A stretch of 64,000 bases of DNA. Origin: Ryuthela nishihirai. Lineage: Eukaryota; Arthropoda; Arachnida; Araneae; Heptathelidae. This document shows positions 42,982 through 55,232 of the stretch, piece by piece. The stretch lies in assembly GCA_038380435.1 (NCBI GenBank), contig JAWZYU010000019.1, positions 17,881,801 through 17,945,800 of the forward strand, given 5' to 3'. Made by a program: the position numbers and the translations under genes. A model generated the notes under the pieces. That model worked only from the letters and a program-made list of their open reading frames with translations. It was not told the origin of the DNA and did not search any database. Numbering within the stretch: position 1 is the stretch's first letter; every line of letters begins with the position of its first letter.

Positions 42982-43646
42982 CAGTGGTTCTCAAAGGATG
43001 TGCCGAGAAATTTGGGATGGAATTGTAGATAAAAGGAAATTTAGAAACCATTTTGTTGCTCCTTCCTGAAACTGATTCTTCATTTAACTTTTTTCCGTTT
43101 AATAAAAAACTTATCCATATGAAAATGGGATAACATGCAGGGAACAAAGCGGGGACGGATCTAGGGGGTGCAAAGGGACCAGCCCCCCCCCCCCCTTCCT
43201 TTCAGAATACAATAAGGGTAAAAGAGGGAAAACTTATTAAATTTATTTATATTTTATGCATTTTTGAAGATTTTTTTTAAAAACCTTCAAGTAGAGGATG
43301 AAATGTTAGAGTGCATTGGAAATGAAGTCTCTTGGCCTCCTCCCCTTTGACATTTTTTTTTGACTCGATTTTGTTTCTTGGGGCCTGCCTCGATTTTTTC
43401 CTAGATACGGGCCTTACACAAAGCATACCGTTAATACATACAGCGTAGTACTAACCTTAATACATGTCAGAACTTAAAAAAAAGTTCTCTGCGTTTACAA
43501 ACGACTCCACAAAAATGGCTATTATTGAAGACAAATTGCGCATGTGCGAATTTCCCGTAGTATTACCACCAAATTTTTAGTGCCATCAGTATTCACGGCG
43601 AAATATACGATGTGCCTTGAGCAAAAAAAAGGTTTGGGTATCACTG
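42982..43646. mobile_element. hAT-like MITE containing a second MITE
   Basis: The left end CAGTGGTTCTCAAAGG and, on the opposite strand, the right end CAGTGATACCCAAACC are classic hAT-type termini. They are flanked by 8-bp duplications CTTTAGAG (42974-42981) and CTTTAAAG (43647-43654), one mismatch. It is 665 bp, of which 266 bp is the inserted MITE at 43151. No coding capacity. Confidence 0.8.
43151..43416. mobile_element. Second hAT-like MITE nested inside the first
   Basis: Ends GGGGACGGATCTAGG and, on the opposite strand, AAGGCCCGTATCTAGG are partly matching inverted repeats. Flanking 8-bp repeats AACAAAGC and CACAAAGC differ at one position. A 13-C run lies at 43183-43195. Confidence 0.65.
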
Positions 43647-43654
43647 CTTTAAAG

Positions 43655-44634
43655 AGAGAGAAAAACCCGAGCAACAGAAGATAAATTTGCTTGTTAATCA
43701 TAATGCACGAAAATGTGAAGTTGTACAATAAACAAAAGGTTATATATAAATAAGTCAGAGGACCTAAAGATATCCTAACTTTGGGTCTCAAGTAAGAGTC
43801 ATCTGGCCCTGACTGAAAGGTTAAAGTAACGTCCAAAGGATAATTTGCTTTTGACAGAGTCATAAGCGAAAGGCTTCCTCTGGGAGACTTTTTTTGTTCC
43901 TTTTCAGAAACAAAAGAGCGAATGCTTCACTTTGTCGTCTGTCTGTCAAATTCTTTGTTTTTAGAAACGGATCAAAAATTCTTTTGTGTTGGTTAGGTAT
44001 TGTGAAATAGTACGATTCGTACTTGCGAAATCTTCATGCAACTAATTGCGCCATCAAACAGCGAAAAAAGTTGAAAATGGCAAACATTTCAATATTGTAA
44101 TCGATGTAATTATATTAGAAATTTTTAATGTTAGTGGTAACATTTCACCATCAGCGCAAGCACAATTTTTCTTGTTTTTAGTGATAATATTTATTTCCAA
44201 AAGCAAAGAATTATTTTTTCGTTGAATAGGTATTTGATAAACAATTATGATTCATAGTTTTTGAACCTCCCAAAAGTTTTAATTGCAATCTCTGACGGTG
44301 GAATAATTCCAAAATTTCAAACATTTAACATATATTGCAAAAGATATGATGTTTTACTGATAAAATATCACAATCAAGGACTTAACACGTGCAGCAACAA
44401 TTTGTCCCTTCACTTCGGGAGGGGGGGGGGGTGCAGGGAGTGACGAAACGTTTTGTTTTAAGAGATTAATGAAAGTTCTTTTTGAGTTGAACCGGTACTA
44501 ACGAAATATGATGATTCATAGTTTTCAAACCCTTCAAAAGGCTTTAATTTACATCGTTAGAGGGCGCTAAATGTAGAAGTAACATTGTAAACGATATATT
44601 TGTGCTAGAAATTCTGGTGGTCGAATGTTTCATC
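43655..44634. other. Unassigned AT-rich sequence
   Basis: A run of 11 G lies at 44421-44431. A phrase around TTCATAGTTTT-GAACC-CC-AAAAG-TTTAATT is repeated at about 44249 and 44513, suggesting two members of an old local duplication. No gene. Confidence 0.4.
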
Positions 44635-44654
44635 AAGAACAGATACCCAGATAC

Positions 44655-44812
44655 CAGGTTGGGTTGTTTTACCTCTGAGTGGCACTTTTTTGCACACTTT
44701 GGGCTAAATGACCAGGTCACAAGGACCCCGAATGGCTCAGAGAAGGTTGGGGGAAGGGACCCACTGGAACAGCTGTTGGATGGTAGTCTTCCGTCAAGAC
44801 AATCCAGCCTAC
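44655..44812 (-). mobile_element. SINE1 copy, 5' truncated, with 20-bp target-site duplication
   Basis: The minus strand has the 3' 158 bp of the family, ending AAAACAACCCAACCTGG. Perfect flanking repeats AAGAACAGATACCCAGATAC lie at 44635-44654 and 44813-44832. This proves that the family ends without a poly-A tail. Confidence 0.95.
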
Positions 44813-45069
44813 AAGAACAGATACCCAGATACAAGGAATGTGATAGAACTGAGAAAGGGGTTCATTTAGAGTCCCTTTGATACACCAATCCTGGACATCC
44901 ATGGAACAAAAGAAGGGAAATTAAATATGCATAAAAGATTTAAGTCATTTAATTTGTCTAAACTTCAATTACAAGCAACTCATTCTTAAACATCATGAAG
45001 TATAATAATTTGCTAATCATTAATTTAATTGAAATATTTATGAATATTTTAAAATTAATTACGAATATT

Positions 45070-45135
45070 TAAAAATATAATGCTACCAGATAAATTTGAA
45101 AAATATAATGCTACCAGATAAATTTGAAAAGATAC
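45070..45135 (+). repeat. Two-copy tandem repeat of about 33 bp
   Basis: ATATAATGCTACCAGATAAA plus TTTGAAAA is present twice in direct tandem. Confidence 0.9.
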
Positions 45136-45190
45136 AGCTTTAATTTAAAACTCTAATTTATTTACAAATTAATTCTCCCCTTAGTGAACT

Positions 45191-45400
45191 TAGCCGTCCC
45201 GTGGCCGAGTGGTTAGCACGCTTGGCTACTGATCTAAGGGACCTGGGTTCGAGCCCCGGAATTAGGCATGGATGTGTGTGTCGTTTTTCTGCTGAGGTCC
45301 TGCCATCCTCTCAGATCTCCTACTATGGCATATAAACTGACAGGCTCCTGTCAGACCTCTGTGGCAAGCAGCTGCTTGAGGGGGTATTTATTTTTATTAT
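45191..45400 (+). mobile_element. SINE2 copy, full length, with 10-bp target-site duplication
   Basis: The most complete member: TAGCCGTCCCGTGGCCGAGT, B-box GGGTTCGAGCCCC, the GTCGTTTTTCTGCTGAGGTC body and the CAGCTGCTTGAGGGGG end. TTAGTGAACT flanks it at 45181-45190 and 45401-45410. Confidence 0.95.
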
Positions 45401-45410
45401 TTAGTGAACT

Positions 45411-46324
45411 CTTCAGACCCAGTATGGGTCTGAGGCTGTGATTTACCCAACCCTTAATCTTATTGATCTTACGTCACCCTCTTTAGTTTTTTGGTTGTGT
45501 CATGAATGACAGCTGGCTAAACCACATTTCTGTAGGTGTTGAGGCTGTTTAATTAAATTATATTGGTTAAGATTCGACAGGTTACCAGAGGCGTATTGAG
45601 AGTCCACGCGATGCGGGATAGGGGGTGGGACATGGATAGGAGGGCTTCTGCAAAAGTGTTTTACAAAAATTGTGGGAAAAATTGATACAGAACTATCTAA
45701 AGGAATAGCCCAGATTTTTCTACAGCTTTGAACGAATAATAATGATCGCGAAAAATCAGCTTCGCTTTCCATTCTAGAATTTTCTCTTTGCTGCTTATGG
45801 ATTAGAACTCATTGTCTCAAAGCCTTTCCTTAAGGAATGAAATTGACGAGATATGTTTAGCTTTTGGATAAGTTTTTATGTAGGCATTTAGTGTAATTAT
45901 AACACTAAGATAGCTTTTTAATCATAACTCATACATTTGTATTTTATGCAGTAAAGTATAATAGTTTTGGTTTTACCTTTTATTTTGGATTCTAAAAATT
46001 TATATTATTAAAAAGCATATCGCTAGTAGAAAGACTACTGTAAGTCTATAACGAAAATGATTGTTAGAAGTGATATTGGCTAAACAAATGCTCACATTTT
46101 TAGGAGTTGTTCTAAATCTGCTGTCCAGTTTGTAGTCCAGGGGAGCGAGGAGGGGGAGGGAAGTGTAAAAATGCAATTAAACCAATGGTATGATGTTAGT
46201 GAGAACTGGAGAGACTATGAGATTGCGCAGTGGAAGCTTGTTGGTACTTGTTGAAGAACCGACTGCAGTCTCCCAGGTTGCAACTGACGTTTCGCTTCTG
46301 GACTAATATTTTGAGAAGATTGGT
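45411..46324. other. Unassigned sequence
   Basis: No gene or repeat recognised. A G-rich patch occurs at about 46139-46160. Confidence 0.4.
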
Positions 46325-46655
46325 TGTTTTACCTCTGAGGAGCACTTTGGCTAAATGGCCAGATCATAAAGATTTCAAGGAGCAGGTTGGGGGAAGGGAT
46401 TGATCAACTGGACAGCTGTTAGGATACAGATGGTAGCTTCCCTTCAAGATCATTCAGTATGTTGTTTAACGTGCACAGGGTATGGATCTCCTGCAATGGT
46501 TTCACGTCCCAACTGCCTGGCGGCCTCCTTTACCAGCCCAATGTTGTCCAGGAGTTAACTGGAGAAACTTCTCAACTCAGAAAAGGATGCGATTCGAACC
46601 TGGGGACTGCAGATTACGAGCCAGTTGTGCTACCGAGAGACCCAACCCCAATCCC
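46325..46655 (-). mobile_element. SINE1 copy
   Basis: The minus strand shows the head near 46650 (GGGTCTCTCGGTAGCAC), B-box-like GGTTCGAATCG, and the body to GGTAAAACAACC. It is diverged and slightly shortened. The 78-codon plus-strand frame here is an antisense artefact. Confidence 0.85.
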
Positions 46656-48631
46656 TGGGAATAAGGTAAGTCCATTAAGGAATCAGGTAAGTTAACATCT
46701 TTCATTTTTAGTAATATTATTTTAGGAACAACCCCAGATATTTCGGAAATCACGAAGATTTTCCGTCACTTCGTCAGTAAACGTTGTGGAAACCTTACAC
46801 TTAACATACCATCTTACGATCAGCTGTGGCAGCTTCCTAGTTCGTAGCTATTCAGTTATTCCAAGCGATACCCAAATTCTGCTGATGAAACACACAATTA
46901 ACAGTTAGGCTTAAAATTTTTTTAGAGATGCAGCTAACCATCCGAATGAACTCATCCAGTACACAATTAACTATGATATATCCCATGGCATGAAACACAA
47001 ACGATACAAATCACTTCTGCTTTCTGTCCTTGTTATCTAAAAAGTAAATTATAAACCCAATAACTTCAGATTTCAAATATTGATCAATCTTGCTTCATAA
47101 TTACATATTAGTAGAACGGGCCCCCGACTGACCAGATTCAAGAATTTGCTGAGAGGATTTTCTCTCTGCCGACTCCTTCAATTATATACGAGTGTAAGAA
47201 ATTTTTATCCAGAGCGGAAGTCTCTGACTCGGCAATTCCAGTCGATTTACTCTGTATTATATCATGTAGCAAACGTATTCAATGAAGTCTTATGATCTCT
47301 GAACTCTGAGAGAAATCTCCCAGTGCTGTTTCCAATGCCCTTGCTTTACGAGCGTACTGAAGATCGCATTATTGCCAGTACAGTCGAGATATTGGCAAGC
47401 ATCGTAGTCGCCAGTGATTCGATTTCTTGTCGAACTTCTGAATTTTTTGTTCTAAAAGGAAGAGGAAGGAGCTACAGAATGATATGTGCAGTGATTGGAT
47501 GGTTTCAACGAATAGCAGAGGTAGGCCTTCCTAAGAGAACTAGTGCCTCACTCAAGAATTAAATGTAGCTTAATATATACCTAGATTCAGAAGTAGCTTA
47601 TTCGTACTTTAGTTTAAATAAACTATCATTAAGCATAATTGCCAGACTTGAGTAGTTTATACAGTTGAGTGCATTTTTGGCTGAAGCCGAATTACTCTGA
47701 CGAGAAGCCACTCGCCAGGTGGTCGTTGCTGGTTTGATAAATAAAATCTTAACATTAGCATGCAGTGCAGTATTCTCAAAAAATTCTGTTTAATAATGTT
47801 CAAATACGGTCTCTAGCCATATCCAAATATATGATCAAATCAATCAGTTCAAGTAAAGAAGAAAGCAATACGGGAAACAAATATTTCTCAGATACGGAAC
47901 TGCATAGTAAAGTAATGGCTGCAACACAAGTACTTCCACACATTTTGAAAGACGGCGGGAAAATGAGAATTTCGACTGATTAACACAGATGGCGCAGCAA
48001 GCAGTGGTGCTTTAGGATCAGTCATCTATCTGTGCTAGCCAGTTATTCTGTGATTCGTCCACACATCTATCCAAACAATGTTTCCGAGATCAGACAGAGA
48101 CATGAAGTTTTCAGAATACATTTCTACACGATATGCTAGATCATATTTCCGTCCCATTTCAAATAAAAATATTTTTATAATTTATATTTTTAAGAATCGA
48201 AAATTACTTTAATGCTGTCTTGTTTTAAATGCCAATAGTAGCACGCCCAATATAAGAAGTAAGAAACCTCAAACGTTAGCCTGTACTTACAAACATAATG
48301 GCAAAAAGGAGTGCATTACAATTTTAATCAGAGTATATTTAGGTACCTTTCAAACACTCTGAGTTCTTAAAGCATGATTTTTCTTACCTTAAGTCTTGGT
48401 GCATGACTTTTATCTGTTTATTTCTCTTATTGTATATTTTGTTTACTGCATCATTTTAGTTGCCTTTATGCCATAAAACCTCAAACAACCAACGAAGCTC
48501 TAAGTTTTCGTTTTATAGTTTAATTTGCATATTTTCAACTTTTCCATTTATTTTAAACTTGAACCATTTAACTTGTCGGCCTATTTCGCTTATATGAGAG
48601 GGCCTAACGAACCTTCCCCCCCATAAAGGAG
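46656..48631. other. Unassigned sequence
   Basis: Open frames at 47323-47562 (79 codons) and 47765-47983 (72 codons) read as plausible but unrecognised peptides, and no splice partner or promoter was found. The rest shows no repeat I can name. Confidence 0.35.
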
Positions 48632-48978
48632 CTGGATTTGGTTTCGTCAATAGTGTGCTAGGTTTATAATCTTTAGTTCCCAGGTTCGAGTCCCAGTTGT
48701 ACCGGCATTAAGATTTATCCCCGGTACCCCTGCCCCCAGTAGGAATGGGGACACCATTTCGCATGGAAGGCCACTGTCCATTGAATGGAACATTAAGCTG
48801 TGTCCTCGTGTGCCGAAGAACCATAATCTGTGCACATTAAAGAATAAGCTGGATGGATTTAGGGGAGGATCCCATCTGTCACCTAACACCTATTCAGTGA
48901 GTCCCCTACCCAACTCTGAGCCGTTTAGATTGTTGTGGCCTGGCCATTTTGTTCAATGTGTGCAGAAAAATTGCCTCT
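48632..48978 (+). mobile_element. SINE1 copy
   Basis: Diverged head (GGATTTGGTTTCGTCAATAG), intact B box GGTTCGAGTCC, and body to CAATGTGTGCAGAAAAATTGCC. The extreme 3' end is lost where the next repeat begins. Confidence 0.8.
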
Positions 48979-48984
48979 GGAAGC

Positions 48985-49215
48985 TAATTTTGACTGATAA
49001 TATTATGCAAATCTCCGCTCTCCAACGGATAAAGGGACATCTAACAGGATATCCTCCTATCTCTGGGGAATATTACAAATTCCAATCCCTCTGTATCGAA
49101 AAGTGGTGTGGCTATTCAGTGAAAGTGTGAATAATCAGGTCTCACAAGTTAAAAATATCTGTGTAAAAGCAATACTCAAAAATCGAGAAATTATGGCTAT
49201 CCATACTAATTTAAA
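48985..49215 (+). repeat. Inverted repeat IR-A, left copy
   Basis: It runs from ATTATGCAAATCTCCGCTCT through AACGGATAAAGGGAC and GGATATCCTCCTATC to AAAATCGAGAAATTATGGC. The reverse complement of a diverged copy is at 57015-57280. No coding potential. Confidence 0.75.
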
Positions 49216-49850
49216 AGTACATAAGCAAACACTGAATTCGTTCACTCTATAAGATTATTTTTATATAAGAATTTGAAATATACTGTTTTTATCCACTTTT
49301 TTTTATGTAATGTTTACTTTCAAGACAATATTTGTGTATTTTATTCCATACGTAATGCCATTTTTGTACATACTGTACTCTTTGTGTCTATATTATTTTT
49401 GTAATAAACACATTCCATTGTGAAGAATTTTATTGCTTCATAAATCGAAAGTGATTAACGACTTTTTGCCGGAATTGTGTGATATTGTGTGAGTATTGTT
49501 ATTGGTTGTTGTATTGTTAAAAGAAATAACGTTCTTCATATTTAATTTAATATTATCTGTAGTAATAAGCGTAACTATATCGCATATTACTAACGAAATG
49601 TAATAAAGTGACAAATGATTTCCCCGCAGCAAATAACAAATGAATTGCTGCTATGGGAACAATTGTATCATTAGTGCTCATCGTTCAGATCAGTCATGTA
49701 TATATCCGGTTCTTTAAACAATGAGAAAATTCGAAAATACAAAAATATTTCTTTTTTGTATCTCGCTTTACTAAAGTGAATATTTTTTAATAAGAAGAGG
49801 AAATTTTCAATCATATCATACAACGTCATTGAGGTCGTTCGTTGAAAGTT
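49216..49850. other. AT-rich sequence upstream of the duplicated gene
   Basis: No gene or repeat recognised. It would hold the promoter of gene copy 1; compared with copy 2, the TATA-like box is degraded. Confidence 0.35.
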
Positions 49851-49966
49851 CAGCAATTCGTTTTAGGGACAGAGTCGCATCTTCCACATTATGCTTCGAC
49901 AAGCCAACTGAGTTTTACCATTAAAATGAATTTTATATTAATATTTGAATTTTTATTGACTATTTT

Positions 49967-50502
49967 GTACCCATAAACATGACAAGTAGAATGTAATAAA
50001 GTTGAACTTTAATGTACATTATATTGCACCCCCTATCAATTATTATTATTCAAGATCATAGCCTAAACTGGCCTAGTGGTTGTTAGGAAGCTAGCCATTG
50101 TTCCAGCAAGGCAAACTTTGTGTTAGCTCTAACTGAGGCAGTTGTCAGCAGTGACTTTGATCTTAGTAGGGAGTATCCTTGTATGAGAAGGCCTGTAAAA
50201 GCTAGGATATATTTTTATATGTTTTTGCAAAGCAAAAACATATAATGGCACAATTCAATTTCAATTCAATTCAATCGGGCAGAGTTTGTCAGGTGACCTT
50301 TAGCGGTTTCTATAGAAAAATATATGTGAGAATAGACTTCATAAGAACATCGGAATAGTATCTTGCTTCGATCAAAAAATTTTAAAAAAATTGTCATTTT
50401 TAAATGGCCACTTGAACATAATGGTTCTAAAACGGCATGTTCTGTATTCCTAACGTAACAAAAATTATTTATGAAAGTTTTTCATTTACTTTTATTTAAG
50501 AG
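49967..50502 (+). other. Intron-like sequence of gene copy 1, left part
   Basis: It includes a 13-bp perfect hairpin TATATGTTTTTGC/GCAAAAACATATA at 50216-50244 with an AAA loop. Nothing else was recognised. Confidence 0.5.
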
Positions 50503-50705
50503 ACTCTGTCCCATGGCCGAGTGGTTAGCGCGCCTGGCTACTGATCTAAAGGACCTGGGTTCGAGCCCCGGATAAGGCATGGTTGTATGTGTTGTTTTTC
50601 TGCTGAGGTCCTGCCATCCTCTCAGATCTTCTACTTTGGCATATAAACTGACAGGCTCCTGTCAGACCTCTGTGGCAAGCAGCTGCTTGAGGGGGCATTT
50701 TTTTT
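50503..50705 (+). mobile_element. SINE2 copy
   Basis: CTGTCCCATGGCCGAGTGGT head, B-box GGGTTCGAGCCCC, full body and CTTGAGGGGGCATTT end. It lies inside the presumed first intron of gene copy 1 and is absent from copy 2, so it inserted after the duplication. Confidence 0.9.
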
Positions 50706-51689
50706 TTTTATTTTATCTGGCACACATATATATGAAAGTGATTGGTTCTTTATCATTAATAGAAAGTTTATGAAAAATTGTCAAAATAAGATTAAAATTT
50801 GACTTTTTCTTGTTCTTGTTTACATTACAGTTTCCAATCTTAAAAATGATTATATTACTTGGTAGTAAACGTAGTCATCTCTCCAGACAAACTCGAACGT
50901 ATATTATTGATCAGTTTGATTTTTCACGAATTTGTCCTGCTTTTCGATCTAGTAAAATTGTAATGCTTTCTGAGCGTTAAACGTGAGATATTGATTCTTA
51001 TTACTACGGGAAGATGCATCATCTAGAAACTACATCCATAACTGTGCTGCATCTAGAATTAATTTTTACTTCCCCTCAAATATATACTGCGATACACGAG
51101 AAATTAATATTTTAAAACTGTATTCCGTTATACGTCAGAAATTGCTGTCCTCGAAATGCGGCTGTGTCAAGTAATATCGATTAAGGATTACGTTACAAAA
51201 CACGATTTTGACCTGTCTTCCTGTTGCTTTTCATACGTCCGTATCTTTCGAACACGACGGACAAAATTTGATTTATGTGGAAACGAAAGTTTGTGCTGCC
51301 AGGGATATGATAGGCTATAAAATATTTATCCCCATGATTCCTCCCTCTAAAAAAGGGGTAATATTAAAACGATTGTTCTGCTATATCTTTGGAACGCGAG
51401 GGCCGAACGTAATACGTTGTACGTCAAATGAAAATTTGTGTCGTGGAATGTTGTGCCAATTTTGAGTATCCATTAAAGATTTATATATTTGTTTTAAAAG
51501 AAGTTTTTTTTATTTCTTAAAAATAGTGTTTTTTTTTTTGGGGGGGGGGGATTCAGTATTTGTTAAAATTGTATGTTTTTGTTTTTTAAATAGATAATAT
51601 TTCTTGCAGCTCTTTAAGAATATAGCTTTTTCTTCGCTGCTCTTCACTAAATTTTGACCGCGCTATCTTAAAACTGCCCTTCAACAAAA
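50706..51689. other. Unassigned sequence
   Basis: An 85-codon open frame (51208-51465) has a repeated phrase (CGTCCGTATCTTTCGAACACG and, later, a similar ATATCTTTGGAACGCG), so it is probably repeat-derived. A T-run followed by 11 G lies at 51529-51550. Confidence 0.4.
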
Positions 51690-52400
51690 AGCACGAAGAT
51701 CAGATATCAATACCAAACGAAGGGGTACACTTTTAGGGTTTATTATTCCAGGTTAAATTAAAAGGTAGAGTGCCAAAAATAGACTTACAACAAACCAGAT
51801 GGGTAAAGCCATAGCCCGGAAATGAGATGTCAGTACCAAAGGATGAAACTCATTTCTAGTGCGAAAAAAATTCCCTCTCCACACGCGCTACCAGCCCCAT
51901 CTCTAACCGTATAGCACGAAGATCAGATTATAATAAGGAATCGAGCTAAATTTTCGTATCGAACAATACATGTATAATTTAAAAGCACACTTCCCAGATA
52001 CCGAGCTTTCCCCCCGTGCCACCTGTGCAGTGCTATAGAAGGTGTCAGATATCAATACCAGTGCAAGGGTCCAATTTCAGGTCAAACAATTCCCTGACAA
52101 TTCTGAAAATTAAAGGCACAGTGTCTAAATATAAATAAAACCCTCTCCATGCAACCTGTGTAATGGTACAGATATAAGTATCAATAGATGGTGTCCAGTT
52201 ACAGTTTCAACAATTTCCGACATTTAAAGGCACAATGCCGATTATAGAATCCTACCCATGCAACCTGTGTAATGGTTTAGCATGGAAGTGAGATATCAAT
52301 ATCAATGGATGTATTTTTAGTGTCAAATGATCCCCGGAAAATTGTGCCAAGATATAGAGCACAAGTGATGAAATTGTGAATAGAAAAAGAATATCATAAA
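51690..52400 (+). repeat. Diverged satellite, period about 120 bp, six units
   Basis: Units start near 51690, 51810, 51913, 52035, 52156 and 52276. Shared blocks include GAAGATCAGATATCAATACC, TTAAAGGCACAGTGCC-like and CATGCAACCTGTGTAATGG. Spacings are 120, 103, 122, 121 and 120 bp. No open frame. Confidence 0.75.
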
Positions 52401-52714
52401 TATCACAGATTTACACTACAAATAATAAGAAATATTAACAACTAAAAATAACTGCATGATGTATGTATTATAGCAATGTTTCCCTTAATAATAAAAATCA
52501 TTGTTTAATTTTGCACGGCATACGACATTAATGACACAGTCAAGTATGAAATGGGTTAAGCTAAAAATAAACAATAACTGGTAAAGTACAAGATTACATG
52601 ACCTCACATGATGACGAGGCATTTGGCAAAACATTCCTCAAATATAAGATAACAAAGCGCCTTTTCTCTTCATTCTTTCACAGAAACAACTTCAGTCCTA
52701 TCTATAACAGATTC

Positions 52715-52778
52715 CAATCCCCAACATTCCCTAAGGAGTGCTTGTGACTTCGCTATTTAACCCATTGTGGGCAAAATT
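52715..52778 (+). mobile_element. SINE1 tail fragment
   Basis: About 60 bp matching the CCCTCAGGGTCCTTGTGACC to CCCATTGTGGGCAAAA part of the family. Confidence 0.55.
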
Positions 52779-53667
52779 TAATAGAATGTGAAGTACAAGT
52801 TCTCTTCGAATTTTGACCAATATATTATCTGACTTCGAACTGATTTAACAATTGCTGAGGCTTTAAAATGTAGTTTCCATCATCATCATCTCTAATCATT
52901 ATTCGATAAGGGTAAAATCTCTTTGGAGAAAGTTTATTTGGAAAAATGAAAACCTAATTTTAAGGTTTATGAGGAAATCGAGTAAATCTCCGATTTTTTA
53001 ATATATTTTGTTCTTATTTCCGTTCCTCTTTTTGTTCAGATACCATCACTAACCTCACGTCAGCACGTCACCACTGCCCTCAAGAAGTGGATAGATGTAC
53101 CCCGTGAAGGGAAGAAGGCGAAAACGGGTGACAACAACGGTACTTATTTAAATATTTTTATATTCAATCAGAAATTCGAATTTTCTTTGCAGAATCTAGT
53201 ATAGAAATATCTTTCTCTATATTTGCGTTTACATGTGTTCATAGATGTGCATTTTGTGAATTGAATTCTCATACGAACTTTTGTCTTTTTACCAGATATA
53301 AAGTTGCACTCGTACGAGCCTTCAAGAAGGCATGAACAAGAACAAATTTCATAACGAAGGTAGGCTTTTCTCATTCAATATCTCAATTACTTGCCTAGAA
53401 ATGTAATTTTTCATTTTCTATTGAAATTGCTTTTTCATGTCTATCTTTTTCAAGTAAATTAGACATTCTGATTTGTGGTGTTCTGAGAACACAGGACAGG
53501 AATCGGGTTTCGGCCACGTCTGAGGAAAGTGGTAAAAATATGATTAAAAATTCAGTTTTAATTTCATTACAGAAGGAGTGGTACACAGCTCTCCTTCTAT
53601 GCCTTTTATGTATAGCCCCATTTGCTGTCAGATTATATTAAGTACTCTTTCTTAATCTAAATGTTAC

Positions 53668-53872
53668 TCGTTGAGATTTATCTCTGTTAATCCCCACCCA
53701 GCACTCAATGAGAAAGTGGACACCAATGGACTGGAAATGCTGTTGTCCGTTGGATGGAACGTCAAGTTGTAGTCCGTGTGTAGGATAGGACATACTGGAT
53801 AGCCTTAAAGGGGTCCCTTGTCTCCGCCATATTCTCAGCTCATGGAATCCTTTCGACCTGGTCATTTAACAG
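53668..53872 (+). mobile_element. SINE1 internal fragment, diverged
   Basis: It runs from GTTGAGATTTATCTCTGTTA through GGATGGAACGTCAAGTTG to GACCTGGTCATTTAACAG. Both the head and the tail are lost. Confidence 0.7.
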
Positions 53873-55232
53873 TGGCTTTGAATGGGTTTCAAAGTAGAGG
53901 AGAGAACTTGCCATAGGCGAATTCTTTTGTTACGTTAGATGGCACGCATTGGTCTTTTCGCCCCTACTGACGCACTTGAGATTTTTAAAATTTCTTTTTT
54001 CACTTTATTTTTTGAAAAAAGACACAAATATTTTATCACGGCGCAAAATGGAACTGTTCGAAAGCAAAAGAAAAAAAAGACAGAATGTTGCTTCTAAGCT
54101 CCTTTATGCTTTCTGGTAACAAAAAAACACTTCCGTTCTAATTACACAAAAGATATTAGTTTATTATATGAAAGCTATTATTATCTTAATATTCAGTAAT
54201 AATTTTCTCTATTAATAAAAGCAACAATGTCCACTCTGATATATTATCCATATTTTGTAAATCATCTGTTTTTAACATGGATGACGAAATGCTATAGAGC
54301 AATCTCCTGATTATCAGTGATTAAGTGGCGTAAGAATAACCTGAAGGATTGACAAATGTGAAACTTTTTACATATTTTGAATAAATAAAAAAAATTTACA
54401 TGCGTTTAGTTTCTACTCTTGAAAATATCACTTTAATTAGCACGAAAATGCATCTTAATTTACCAGTTCTTACTACTTCAATCTTCTTACAATTACATTC
54501 AAATGAAAATCGTGCAACTTCGAATTTTGTAATCAGCTCGTAGTTCGTTTCATATCAATTGCTCTACGTTAGAACTGCAAAAGTTCTATGCAAGTTGATT
54601 GACAAAGTAATTGAGTACTACTTCGATAAATGAAGTAGGTCTTTTTTTTTTAAATTACACTACTTTATATGCATAACGTAGAAAATACAGTTACACACAT
54701 TTCTGTCATTACTATTACAGAAGTGCAAAAATGGCAATGTAATTAAAAATAAAATTACCAAAATATCAAAAATAGTTCAGATTGCACGGTGTAATAATAA
54801 TTAATTTCAAATATGCGAATGAGTCTCGATTCTAAGAATTTAAGCAGTTAACGGTTTACGAACTGAATACAAAATTTAGCACCCCTCTTTTTTAAAAAAA
54901 CTGCTTTGATTAAGATTTGCTTTTTTTATTTTTTTTTTAAAGATATCAATTGCTTCTATTTCTGATAGCAATCTCCTTTGCTAAAGATGCTGTAATATCA
55001 TATCACGTGACACTTCTTCTTGTCGAACTTGTGATGAAAGTGTAATGCTTCAGTTTCGTTGACAGATTCCGTAGACCGAAGCGTGCACAAACTCGTGTCC
55101 GCGGACCAATCCCTGGCCTTTAAACAGTTTTATCATGCCCGCGTGAAAAATATCAAATATGTTTTCCTTCATCTGGCACAATTAGATTGAATGATGAATT
55201 AATAAGATGAAAGACGAAAATTTTAGTAACAT
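53873..55232. other. Spacer between the duplicated gene copies
   Basis: AT-rich, with no gene, SINE or transposon recognised. Confidence 0.4.

Larger units (their letters stand above)
49851..53359 (+). pseudogene. Putative small secreted-peptide gene, copy 1
   Basis: Three exon-like blocks align with copy 2 at 55233-56971. Exon 1 (from about 49851) has ATG at 49926 and encodes a hydrophobic signal-like start, MNFILIFEFLLTI, before a GTACCC donor at 49967. Exon 2 (53040-53139) follows TTTTTGTTCAG and encodes, in one frame, LKKWIDVPREGKKAKTGDNN, then donor GTACTT. Exon 3 (53296-53359) follows ACCAG and begins IKLHSYEPSRR, with donor GTAGGC. Exon 3 is 13 bp shorter than in copy 2, which shifts the frame, and the exon 1 phase does not fit exon 2. 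I therefore think this copy is disabled. There is no cysteine. The function is unknown. Confidence 0.4.

Noticed and set aside
45191..45260. tRNA-Ser/Leu gene
   Set aside because: A and B boxes are present, but the same sequence heads seven dispersed repeats with a shared non-tRNA body, so it is a SINE head.
46459..46695. 78-codon open frame
   Set aside because: It lies antisense in a SINE1 copy.
47323..47983. Two open frames of 79 and 72 codons as exons of one gene
   Set aside because: No recognisable family, no consistent splice phase between them and no promoter.
51208..51465. 85-codon frame as a secreted protein
   Set aside because: No hydrophobic signal; it contains an internal repeat, consistent with repeat-derived sequence.
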